Shown: in pieces, positions 8,268 to 15,299 of the stretch
Layout: each line of letters opens with the position of its first letter
Position numbering within the stretch: the first letter of the stretch is position 1
Virus record (IMG/VR): IMGVR_UViG_3300022916_000439
Span: 1 to 33,378 of that record
Origin: a virus
DNA: 33,378 nt
Direction: 5' to 3' (one strand)
Notes under the pieces: generated by a model
Databases searched by the model: none
What the model was told of the DNA's origin: nothing
The model's input: the letters and a program-made list of their open reading frames with translations, nothing else
Made by a program: the position numbers and the translations under genes

Positions 8268-9683
8268 ATGGCGACTTACCGTGATCTCGTTCGTTTCGAG
8301 CCACACGAGCGCGCAGACCTTCCCGACCTTACACAAGTACAGAGAGGGGGGCGTTCTGACGTTCGTTCGTCTCTAGTTCATGTCATGCTCGGGTCAGATT
8401 TGCGTAAGGTGCTAGGTGGGTGGCTCGTAGAGGAGGATCCCCTCGGGGCGTCCGCTCAGGCCAAGGTCAACTCGGGCACGGCGCTTTTGACGGAAGCTCT
8501 AGACGATGGTGGCTATGAGTACGGCGTAGCGGCAGGTATAGAAGGCGATTCGTTCCAAATGGTGGATTTCACGGGCAAGCCTAACGGGACGTATCAGATA
8601 TGGGTCCGTGTGTCGTATACGTCTGGTGAGGCGGGTAACCGTATTTTCTGGGACGAGACTCTGGGCCAGGAAGACGTAGACATGATCGATACGAGATACG
8701 TGCTCGCGTGGGATGTGCAGGCGCGTATCGGTTCTCCTGGGGCGGAGTGGGAGAGCGTCGCCGATGTGGTGTGGGCCGGTGCCACGGTACAGACGGCCGA
8801 TATTACTATGGAACGAGATATGTTCTTTGAGGGAGACGAGGCGGGCGGTTTCGCCGCTATTTGGGGCGGCGGTAACGATCGTGACCCGGATCGCGGTCTG
8901 TACGGAGTAGGCGACCTGTATACGTGGGCGCAGGCCGTCCGTCAGCAGCTATGGGATATGATTGGTGGGGGTAATGGGTGGTACGATGCTGTACCTACCG
9001 ATCTCACCCTTACGGCGGCGCACCTGGCTCTAGCGATTGACGCGCACTCTGCTAACCCCACCTGGACCGGTACGATTACGACTAACGATCTCGACGCGGC
9101 TAATGCGTCGCTCGGGTCTGGCTACGCTACGGTCGAATGGGTCGGGCTTCCCGTGGTTTCTGCGGCGGGGTACTCGCTCACAGAGTGTAAGTTTAGTCTG
9201 CACGATATCGTATGGGATCAGATTAACGCGAATGGGCCTCTTGAGTGGGGCGGCGCGGACTCTGACTATCTGTACGAGACTAACGGGGCGATCGCCGTAT
9301 ACGGCCCCGTATTCTTGTCTCTTACTCAGTTGCTCCATAGCGCTAGGTGGGGCGACCTCACTGTTACTGCGATCAATGTGTTTTGGAACAACTCTACTGC
9401 GGCTGTAGACGGCTCTATCCAGTGGTCGATCGAACAGCGAGATAAGGCGGATCCGCTAGGTACGTGGGTATCTGTGGCTAGTGGCAACTGGAATGTAGCG
9501 ACTCAGGTAGGCGGGGCTACGCCCCCTACTGCGTCTACTACTGGTGTCATCGCCATTACGCCTACTAAGGATGACGATCTCCGCCTTAAGTTGACACTTA
9601 CGCGAGGCGCGGGCGGCTCGACCCCTCTTCTGTACGGCGGTACTGTATACGCGAACGTTCTTACTGTGGGAATGGTCTACTAA
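8268..9683 (+). CDS. Presumed tail fibre or tail-tip protein
   Basis: 471 residues, ATG five bases after the previous stop. The N-terminal segment is charged (RDLVRFEPHERADLPDLTQV) and could bind the baseplate. Residues about 60-200 are beta-rich with a T-Y-Q-I-W-V-R-V strand. A Trp/Gly-rich segment (AAIWGGGNDRDPDRGLYG) and an interrupted helix (DLYTWAQAVRQQLWDMIGGG) lead to a C-terminal beta domain with many Thr, Asn and Trp residues. It is the last large tail gene before the membrane protein and the presumed end of the late operon, a usual place for fibre genes. Exact receptor role not determinable. Confidence 0.7.
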   Translation: MATYRDLVRFEPHERADLPDLTQVQRGGRSDVRSSLVHVMLGSDLRKVLGGWLVEEDPLGASAQAKVNSGTALLTEALDDGGYEYGVAAGIEGDSFQMVDFTGKPNGTYQIWVRVSYTSGEAGNRIFWDETLGQEDVDMIDTRYVLAWDVQARIGSPGAEWESVADVVWAGATVQTADITMERDMFFEGDEAGGFAAIWGGGNDRDPDRGLYGVGDLYTWAQAVRQQLWDMIGGGNGWYDAVPTDLTLTAAHLALAIDAHSANPTWTGTITTNDLDAANASLGSGYATVEWVGLPVVSAAGYSLTECKFSLHDIVWDQINANGPLEWGGADSDYLYETNGAIAVYGPVFLSLTQLLHSARWGDLTVTAINVFWNNSTAAVDGSIQWSIEQRDKADPLGTWVSVASGNWNVATQVGGATPPTASTTGVIAITPTKDDDLRLKLTLTRGAGGSTPLLYGGTVYANVLTVGMVY

Positions 9684-9697
9684 AATCGGGAGAAGCC

Positions 9698-9961
9698 ATG
9701 GACCTGTCTAAGTTCAAGTCGGATCGCCTGTGGGCGCTCATTCTGTTTATCGGTGTTATCGCGGCTAATGCGTCGTTTGACATGGGCATCAATCAAGAAC
9801 AACTTGAGTTGATTGCTTACGGAGTGGTCGCGTTTATTCTTGGAAAGTCCGTGCGAGGAACAGGCGTTCAAAGCGTTATCGACCTTGTCGTCGGTGGACT
9901 AGCCCAGGGCGCCAAGGCGATCCCTGAGGTTCCGAAGGACGAGGGCCCTGGTACGGACTAA
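9698..9961 (+). CDS. Small two-helix membrane protein, holin candidate
   Basis: 87 residues, ATG with a GGGAGAAG ribosome binding site. Two hydrophobic segments are visible: about residues 11-27 (LWALILFIGVIAANASF) and 39-53 (LIAYGVVAFILGKSV), separated by a short acidic loop (MGINQEQLE). A positively charged KxVRG follows the second segment, and the end is acidic and hydrophilic. This size, two-segment topology and place after the fibre gene fit small phage holins, which time lysis by forming pores in the inner membrane. No endolysin gene lies beside it in the window, so the role is inferred. It could also be a small tail-associated membrane protein. Confidence 0.75.
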   Translation: MDLSKFKSDRLWALILFIGVIAANASFDMGINQEQLELIAYGVVAFILGKSVRGTGVQSVIDLVVGGLAQGAKAIPEVPKDEGPGTD

Positions 9962-10086
9962 GGGCCGCGAAACGGCTAAGACGTGCTCCGGGCATGATGG
10001 ACCCGGAAAATGCCTCTGAGGCGGGCTCAGGGGTGTTCGGTGAAGCGGAGAAGTAAGCGGCGGGAGGCTTCGGTCTCCCGCCGCCC
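9962..10086 (+). ncRNA. Candidate structured RNA: four consecutive hairpins between tail and replication modules
   Basis: The 131 bases between the membrane-protein gene and the helicase gene fold into four neighbouring hairpins. They are GCCG/CGGC with a 5-base loop (9964-9976), TCCGGG/CCCGGA with a 9-base loop (9987-10007), an 8-pair stem CCTCTGAG/CTCAGGGG including one G-U (10013-10033), and a 10-pair perfect stem GCGGCGGGAG/CTCCCGCCGC extended by G-U and C-G onto a UUCG tetraloop (10057-10084). Nothing here matches tRNA, tmRNA or a known riboswitch that I can recall. It could be a terminator region, an mRNA 3' stabiliser, or a small RNA. A 20-codon ORF (9994-10056) also lies inside but lacks a good ribosome binding site. 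Structure is directly visible; function unknown. Confidence 0.4.
10057..10084 (+). terminator. Strong GC-rich hairpin with UUCG tetraloop, terminator-like
   Basis: The left arm GCGGCGGGAG pairs perfectly with CTCCCGCCGC; inner G-U and C-G pairs close a UUCG loop, giving about 12 pairs. No T-run follows, so it is not a textbook intrinsic terminator. It ends only eight bases before the helicase ATG at 10093. It may stop tail-operon transcription, protect an RNA end, or affect initiation of the helicase. Confidence 0.45.
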
Positions 10087-10092
10087 ATCGAC

Positions 10093-11679
10093 ATGGCTCA
10101 AATAATCGTAAACAACTCGACTTCTAGGCTCCTGGCGGATAGGGGCGTCATTTCGGATATTCGCCGGTTAGTAGCCTACCGAGAGATTGAGTTACCGCCT
10201 CCGCCAGCGCAGGCGATTATCAAATCGTTCTTTATGCGGCGTAAGAGGCATGGGCCGTATAAGGATATAGAACGACTTTACGCCGACCTTGACACACATC
10301 GCCAGCTAGAGGCGGTAGGCTGCCCATACGGGTATCTGTCGCCGGACATGATCGAGCAGGTTTTAAGGCAACGAGGGTCGTGGGATGGTTGGATTCGTAT
10401 GGTCGGGGCAGACGGAGGATTCCAAACGGGTCTCCTGCCTCATGTCGTGCGGGCTTTGCGCTTACGATTAGGGCTAATCGCGGATGTGTTCGACGAAAGG
10501 GTAGCGCCGCCGACAGCGGCGTTCTCTATCGTACCAGTTCCGCCTCTTTACGATTTCCAGAAGGAAGCACTAGACGCATTTGTGCAGAACGATCGAGGGA
10601 TCGTGGAGTTGCCGCCTAGATCTGGTAAGACACACATAGCCATCGCAGTTATTATTACGCTGTCTGTCCCTACGTTGTATGTCGTGCCAACTGTGGGTAT
10701 TGCAACACAAACGGTAAAAGCATTGCGTAGATACATGCCTCACGGCGACGTAATGCAAATCACGGGTGGCGCGCCTAACGCTAAGCGAAAGCGCCTTATG
10801 GCTGGTACTCGCGTATGGGTGGTAACGCCAGGAACGGCTGCCGGGCCGAGGCCTCAGCGCAAAGGGCAGCATCGCCGAGGTATTACGGGCATTGGTAGCC
10901 GGCATCTTTTGATTATTGACGAATTCCACCACTCCGCGGCTAACACCTGGCAAGACATATCGCTGTCAGCTAATAACGCGTATTATCGCCTAGGCTTGAC
11001 CGGTACGAACTACAGAGCGGATGGAAAAGACATGCTAATGCGATCTGTTGTGTCCAGGACAGTGTATCGCCGTAGTGTGTCTGACATGATCGCCGCTAGT
11101 AGGTTGGTTCCGGCATTCGTGGCTATGCTGCGCGTACCTGGTCGCGTAGACGATTGCGGTTTTAGGACGTATTACGTTAACGGCGTTGTCGAGAACGACG
11201 ATCGTAACAAGTTGATTGCACAGGCAAGCGCTAAGTTGGTTGCCGCTGGTCGCCGTGTGCTGGTGTTGGTCAAGGAGATCAAGCACGCAGAAAGTCTATA
11301 CGAGATTACGGCTAACAGTGTGCAAGTAGACGGACGCAACCACCAGGCCGTGGCAGACGCGATCGCAGCTATGCAGTCTGGTAAAGTCAAGGTTATCATC
11401 GGGACATCCGTAATTGGCGAAGGTATCGACGTACCAGCGGCCGACGCCCTGATCTATGCGGCTGCTGGCCGGTCAAAGGTAAAGGTCGTCCAAGACTTCT
11501 ATCGCGTGTTGACAGCGAGCGAGGGTAAGAAATTTGGGGTAATTGTAGACTTCGCAGACAACCATAACGAGGCACTTCTTAAACAAGCTGCGCATAGGCT
11601 TGATCTGTATCGTAGAGAATTCCAAGCCGACGTAATGCAACCAACACAGTTTGATAGTTGGTTGCGTGGGCTTGGTTAG
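10093..11679 (+). CDS. uvsW: UvsW-like superfamily 2 DNA/RNA helicase
   Basis: 528 residues. The N-terminal region (about 60-130) contains GSWDGWIRM and TGLLP elements like the substrate-binding head of T4 UvsW. Helicase motifs follow in order: Q-like segment PLYDFQKEALDAF (151-163), Walker A PPRSGKT (174-180), DEFHH Walker B (276-280), TGT motif III (303-305), and GEGIDVP motif V (442-448). Motif VI reads QDFYRVLTA (467-475), keeping one Arg but lacking the final Arg of the usual QxxGRxxR. UvsW unwinds D-loops, R-loops and branched DNA and switches T4 from origin- to recombination-dependent replication. The UvsX-like and gp46/47-like genes downstream fit this. The start has no Shine-Dalgarno sequence: the bases before ATG belong to a strong hairpin. 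No better start is visible. Confidence 0.9.
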   Translation: MAQIIVNNSTSRLLADRGVISDIRRLVAYREIELPPPPAQAIIKSFFMRRKRHGPYKDIERLYADLDTHRQLEAVGCPYGYLSPDMIEQVLRQRGSWDGWIRMVGADGGFQTGLLPHVVRALRLRLGLIADVFDERVAPPTAAFSIVPVPPLYDFQKEALDAFVQNDRGIVELPPRSGKTHIAIAVIITLSVPTLYVVPTVGIATQTVKALRRYMPHGDVMQITGGAPNAKRKRLMAGTRVWVVTPGTAAGPRPQRKGQHRRGITGIGSRHLLIIDEFHHSAANTWQDISLSANNAYYRLGLTGTNYRADGKDMLMRSVVSRTVYRRSVSDMIAASRLVPAFVAMLRVPGRVDDCGFRTYYVNGVVENDDRNKLIAQASAKLVAAGRRVLVLVKEIKHAESLYEITANSVQVDGRNHQAVADAIAAMQSGKVKVIIGTSVIGEGIDVPAADALIYAAAGRSKVKVVQDFYRVLTASEGKKFGVIVDFADNHNEALLKQAAHRLDLYRREFQADVMQPTQFDSWLRGLG

Positions 11680-11701
11680 CGATATTGTATTGTGTGCTGT
11701 G

Positions 11702-11710
11702 TGCTATAAT
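11702..11710 (+). promoter_or_regulatory. Extended -10 promoter TGCTATAAT
   Basis: A perfect extended -10 element (TG, one base, TATAAT) lies in the 49-base gap before the gene at 11729. No convincing -35 hexamer is present at 16-18 bases; the extended -10 could compensate. The predicted start (about 11717) gives a leader of only about 12 bases that begins at the GGAGG ribosome binding site. It would allow separate expression of the DnaB/primase block. Confidence 0.5.
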
Positions 11711-11728
11711 CACGGTCGGAGGTAAGCG

Positions 11729-12223
11729 ATGAATAGCCAAACATGGATGCGTACTTTGGGCGATTCGGCGTGGTCTCATGTTGCTAAGGACATGGACCCG
11801 GAAAAGGTCGCACAAGTGCTAACCCGAGCATCGGAAATCGGGGCTATCATGCCCACTCGCCCACCTAAGGTAGATCCAGAGGGCCGCACGATTATGTGGC
11901 CGGCAGGGGTGCCAGGCCTTACGGCCGGCGGTCTCCTCCACTTCTGGAAATCTCGTGGGCACGGGTGGCTGCTACTGAATATCAACGTATTGTGTCGCGC
12001 CGTAGCTGGTCCGCTTCTTCCTCGTCTACAGGAGATCCTGCAGGCGTACCATACGCAGGCAGTTATGGAAGGCGAACCCCCTATCGCTATTGATTTCCAC
12101 CCGTTCGTAGGTGGGGAGCACACAGTATACGATCCTACCACCATGCACCAGGACATTACTGGCGTATGCGAGCCTCCAAAAGCCTCTCAGACGGCGAGGG
12201 CGAGGACTGTCGATAATGGGTAA
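11729..12223 (+). CDS. Conserved-looking phage protein of unknown function
   Basis: 164 residues, ATG preceded by a good GGAGGTAA ribosome binding site and an extended -10 promoter. I do not recognise a family. The middle (LLHFWKSRGHGWLLLNINVL) is hydrophobic with a Trp-Leu-rich stretch but is too short and charged to be a clear membrane helix; a helical region (LLPRLQEILQAYHTQAVMEG) follows. There are two Cys but no zinc-finger spacing. It heads the block with the Cys-cluster protein, DnaB-like helicase and primase and overlaps the next gene by eight bases. A replication-accessory role (for example helicase loading) is possible from position only. Confidence 0.75.
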   Translation: MNSQTWMRTLGDSAWSHVAKDMDPEKVAQVLTRASEIGAIMPTRPPKVDPEGRTIMWPAGVPGLTAGGLLHFWKSRGHGWLLLNINVLCRAVAGPLLPRLQEILQAYHTQAVMEGEPPIAIDFHPFVGGEHTVYDPTTMHQDITGVCEPPKASQTARARTVDNG

Positions 12224-12788
12224 ACCGAATTACGATTCTCACGCGTTGTTCGTAACGTACAAGCGAGAAACGGCTCAGTTCCGGTTCTACGATAACATGG
12301 TACTTACGGACGAACTGCGAGGGGATCTTCGTTTGTTCGGTTTGTTCTGTAGGCGATACCGCGTAAATCCAGCGACATGGATTAGGGCTCGCCACGGTGC
12401 GATTAAGTGGGTTAGGCAGATACCCGCCGCTCAGTTGGCGAGTGTTATGTTTTTGGATAAATACCGGGAGTTCGTGGGCGACTTGTCCGCTAGAGCTTCT
12501 GGGGAAGAGATCGTAACCGAGGGTATTGTGGACGATACGGTCGGGGCGCCGCTTGGCGGACTTCGCCCGCACGAAGAGGCGTTTAGGGCGGCAATGCACC
12601 GAGCACGGGCTTACGACGCATGCCTAGGATCGTCTGGCTATATGACCGGCGGATATTGCGCCGATAGTGATTGGTGTAATTCGTGTCCAGTTAGCGCCGA
12701 ATGTAGTAAAGCTGCGAGGAATCGTCATGTTAGGAGCGGAAGAATTCGGCCCCGACTTTCAGAGAGTGCTGATTCACGCCTGTATTGA
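12216..12788 (+). CDS. Cys-cluster protein, putative zinc-binding
   Basis: 190 residues. ATG at 12216 was chosen over an upstream in-frame ATG (12111) because the latter lies deep inside the preceding gene. Residues 1-100 are mostly helical and basic/aromatic with no motif I recognise. Near the C-terminus, Cys136, Cys148, Cys154, Cys157 and Cys163 form a cluster (GYCADSDWCNSCPVSAEC), probably a zinc knuckle. A related C-x2-C-x5-C arrangement is seen in the product of 23519-23947 and in the frame at 28621-28809. The 3' end overlaps the helicase gene by 62 bases, unusually long for this genome. Function unknown; neighbours suggest a DNA-replication role. Confidence 0.75.
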   Translation: MGKPNYDSHALFVTYKRETAQFRFYDNMVLTDELRGDLRLFGLFCRRYRVNPATWIRARHGAIKWVRQIPAAQLASVMFLDKYREFVGDLSARASGEEIVTEGIVDDTVGAPLGGLRPHEEAFRAAMHRARAYDACLGSSGYMTGGYCADSDWCNSCPVSAECSKAARNRHVRSGRIRPRLSESADSRLY

Positions 12789-14076
12789 CGATCCCTCTCT
12801 GCTATTCCTGGTCAAGCGGTTCGTAACGGAAGGACGCCTGGGGTTTACGGATCCGGCATCGTTGTGGGCGTGGAATGTCGTGGCTACTAGCAAGTACCCG
12901 ACTACTATGGAGCTGACCACCGAGTCGGCGTCTTTGCCGTCTGAAGATCCATCTAGAGCAGGTGTCGCCGCTATTGTGGCTAGTGCGCCTGACTGGCGAG
13001 AGGATTCGTATGTACGTGAGAAGATCATAGAGTGGTCTCGCCGACAAGTGTTTCGCCTAGGGTTTGAAGAGGCCAGAGAGGCGTGGAACGCGGGTAAGTA
13101 CAACGATGCAGAGCGTAAGATGATGCATCGTATCGAGGAGTTACAGGCGATTCAGATATCTACGACGGATCGCGGCTGGTTCTTCGAGGATTTCCACGAG
13201 CGACAAGCAAGGCGGCAATTGATCGCGTCGCAAATGGACTTTTTCCCCATCGGAATCGCCCCTATTGATAAGGCCATGCACGGTGGGCTATCGTACGGTG
13301 AACTGGAAGTTCCGATCGCGTATTCCGGTATTGGTAAGACATACTGGTGTGTTCAGCGGGGTTTTGTGTGTACTCGCATGAGGCGTCGCGCCTTGCATTT
13401 CGTACTTGAGGGTGGGCGTTCAAAAACCGAGGATAGGTACGAGGCCCGGTTTAGCGGCGAGATGTATGGGTTCGTACGGCGAGGTGAGTTCGGGGCCAAG
13501 GTACAGTCTGCGCTAAGGCGAGAATACGATATTCTGCGCCATAACATGGTAGTTCGCGGGTTTAACGATCGTGACGCGTGGCACATTACGTTCGATGACA
13601 TCCTAGGGGAACTCGCAGAGCTAAGGCGCGCCCATGGATGGGTGCCTGATATGATTGTCGTCGATTACGGTGATCTAATGCGGGCCGATGGCGACAACGA
13701 ATACCTTAGGCAGCGCACAGCGTTTAGGCAGCTTAAGGCGCTGTCAGAGCGCACCGAGTACAAAGGGCACCCCGGATACGCTGTATCATCCCCGAGCCAG
13801 GCCCAGCGTCCGTCCAGCGGCGCTGACGAGCGCGAGCACGTACTCAGGCCCCAGGAGATTGCCGATAGCTATGAAAAGGTCCGTGTCGCTGACTCTATCA
13901 TTTCGATTAATCGCACGAGGCAAGAGAAAGAAGCGAACCAAGCCCGCGTATTTTTGGGCAAGTATCGCGATAGTGTTGACGGTGTTATCGTGCGCGTTTC
14001 TACTGACTATGATCATGGGGCTTTCTCTGTACTGGGCGAGGAGTGCGAGCCTGAGCCTCCATCGTACGAGGATTAA
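12727..14076 (+). CDS. DnaB-like replicative helicase
   Basis: 449 residues with ATG at 12727, supported by GAGGA upstream; a possible upstream in-frame start at 12667 has no such signal. Residues 1-145 are helical (DnaB N-domain-like). RecA-core motifs follow: a DKAMHGGLSYGELEVPI entry strand (about 181-197), Walker A AYSGIGKT (198-205), Walker B MIVVDYGDLM (309-318), and a later SSPSQAQRPSSGADERE plus SIISINRTRQEKEANQARVF segment like DnaB motifs 3 and 4. The enzyme would be a hexameric 5'-3' helicase at the fork, working with the primase encoded immediately downstream. The Walker A differs from the usual ARPSMGKT but keeps the catalytic GKT. Assignment to the DnaB/gp41 superfamily is firm; the exact subfamily is not. 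Confidence 0.85.
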   Translation: MLGAEEFGPDFQRVLIHACIDDPSLLFLVKRFVTEGRLGFTDPASLWAWNVVATSKYPTTMELTTESASLPSEDPSRAGVAAIVASAPDWREDSYVREKIIEWSRRQVFRLGFEEAREAWNAGKYNDAERKMMHRIEELQAIQISTTDRGWFFEDFHERQARRQLIASQMDFFPIGIAPIDKAMHGGLSYGELEVPIAYSGIGKTYWCVQRGFVCTRMRRRALHFVLEGGRSKTEDRYEARFSGEMYGFVRRGEFGAKVQSALRREYDILRHNMVVRGFNDRDAWHITFDDILGELAELRRAHGWVPDMIVVDYGDLMRADGDNEYLRQRTAFRQLKALSERTEYKGHPGYAVSSPSQAQRPSSGADEREHVLRPQEIADSYEKVRVADSIISINRTRQEKEANQARVFLGKYRDSVDGVIVRVSTDYDHGAFSVLGEECEPEPPSYED

Positions 14077-14078
14077 GC

Positions 14079-15197
14079 ATGTCTAGGCGTGGCCGCCCTG
14101 TACCCCTTACTAGTTCCGAGTCTCGCTTTCGCCTTGGGACGTGGCTGAGGGAGCACGGCGACGTAGTATCGATCTCGGGCCCTGAGTGGGTCTGCGAATG
14201 TCCGATGTGCGGGCGCGGTAAACTCGCTGTCCACGTCGAGCGGAAAGTATGGCAGTGCTGGACGTGTTCTTTTAAGGGCTGGTCGCCAGTGCTCCTAGTG
14301 TCCGCGATCGCGGGGGTACCACTAGAGCACGCGATACAGATTATCGCCGCATACGCAGCAGGCCAGGCGATTGGCCCGATCGCGGCTCTTAACAGTGTTA
14401 CGTTTAGGCGACCGTACAAGCTACCCGAGGCCCCGATGCCGCCTGGCACGGAATGGGCGGTTAAAGGTCCGCAGCGATCGTATCTTCGTAAGCGTAAGGT
14501 CCCTGAGGAGCATATCGGGCTATTCTCGTTGGGTACGGTCCACGGCGATGGGCAAAGGACTAAGGCTAACTTTGCCTTGAAAAATAGGATTATCGTACCT
14601 GCTTGGAACCCTGGTGGTCGTTTCGTGTTCTGGGTGACTAGGGCTATCAAGGATCGCGGTCCAAAGGTGGTCAATCTTCCTCGGCCATGTCGCGAGGTCG
14701 GGCACCCTGCTAACTGTACTTGCTACCATAGCGAGTGGGGTCTGAGGCCTGTCGCTGGTTGTGCTACAGCTAACGACGTAGTAATCGGTTTGCACCTAGT
14801 CCAGCACGGAACGGCGGTGTATGTAGTGGAGGGCCCCATGGACGCGATCGTATGCGGGCCTGGTTTCGTATCGGTGCTGGGGGCTAACGTGAGCCCGCAA
14901 CAGGCGGCACTGATCGGGGGATCAGGGGCATCGGAAGCGGTGATCCTGTTTGACGGTGATCGCCAGGGCTACCGCGGGTCTTTGCAAGCGGCGACTATGC
15001 TTTCGCGTATCCTGCCGGTCCGCGTGGGCCGACTGCCGAAAGACGATGATCCCGGGTCTATAGGGCGGCATAGGTGCATTGCGATTGCAGGAATCGCCCG
15101 TGCCGATTGGCAGCTTGATCCTTTACAGACTTTTGAGCCATCCGACGAAAAGCGGCGTTCTACGCGTCTAAAACCGTTTATCGGCTCTCTAAACTGA
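14079..15197 (+). CDS. DNA primase (zinc ribbon plus TOPRIM)
   Basis: 372 residues, ATG two bases after the helicase stop, with GAGGATTAAGC upstream. Zinc ribbon at residues 39-63: CECPMC (Cys39, 41, 44) paired with CWTC (Cys60, 63), as in CHC2/gp61-like primases. Residues 135-200 form the RNA-polymerase N-lobe region (SYLRKRKVPEEHIGLFSLG, NRIIVPAWNPGGRFVFWVTR). TOPRIM motifs: VVEGPMDAI with catalytic Glu251, and ILFDGDRQG with Asp292 and Asp294. It makes RNA primers for lagging-strand synthesis with the upstream helicase. An extra C-x8-C-x-C cluster (Cys204, 213, 215) between lobe and TOPRIM could bind another metal. The stop is followed directly by the repeated intergenic element at 15198. 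Confidence 0.9.
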   Translation: MSRRGRPVPLTSSESRFRLGTWLREHGDVVSISGPEWVCECPMCGRGKLAVHVERKVWQCWTCSFKGWSPVLLVSAIAGVPLEHAIQIIAAYAAGQAIGPIAALNSVTFRRPYKLPEAPMPPGTEWAVKGPQRSYLRKRKVPEEHIGLFSLGTVHGDGQRTKANFALKNRIIVPAWNPGGRFVFWVTRAIKDRGPKVVNLPRPCREVGHPANCTCYHSEWGLRPVAGCATANDVVIGLHLVQHGTAVYVVEGPMDAIVCGPGFVSVLGANVSPQQAALIGGSGASEAVILFDGDRQGYRGSLQAATMLSRILPVRVGRLPKDDDPGSIGRHRCIAIAGIARADWQLDPLQTFEPSDEKRRSTRLKPFIGSLN

Positions 15198-15232
15198 CCG
15201 CGATCACGGACTGTCCAGTCGCCACTACATAT
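15198..15232 (+). promoter_or_regulatory. Repeated intergenic element, copy 1 (probable phage promoter/operator)
   Basis: CCGCGATCACGG, nine variable bases, then TCGCCACTACATAT. The same 35-bp arrangement with identical conserved halves occurs at 17002-17036, and I found no third copy by eye. The first half is an imperfect palindrome centred on GATC. The two copies precede the two genes with the strongest C-ending codon bias. A sigma-70-like factor is encoded at 22846, so a phage-specific promoter is likely, though an operator for a dimeric regulator also fits. This copy begins at the base after the primase stop. Confidence 0.7.
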
Positions 15233-15237
15233 CAGAC

Positions 15238-15255
15238 GGCGGGTAACCGCCTTTT
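15238..15255 (+). terminator. Small hairpin followed by TTTT in the leader (attenuator candidate)
   Basis: GGCGG pairs with CCGCC around a GUAA (GNRA-type) tetraloop, followed at once by TTTT (15252-15255). It lies six bases after the repeated element and 45 bases before the ATG at 15300. The stem has only five pairs, so it may be a weak terminator or an attenuator, or a 5' stabilising hairpin. Confidence 0.4.
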
Positions 15256-15299
15256 CCGCAACCCGAACGACCCCTGATACCCCCATAGGAGGTACGAAA

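Noticed and set aside
9994-10056. 20-codon ORF (MMDPENASEAGSGVFGEAEK) between the membrane protein and the helicase
   Set aside because: No ribosome binding site, and it covers two of the four hairpins; a structured RNA is the simpler reading. It cannot be excluded.
9997-11805. 14-base exact repeat ATGGACCCGGAAAA at 9997 and 11792
   Set aside because: Short, one copy inside a gene, flanks differ; likely chance.
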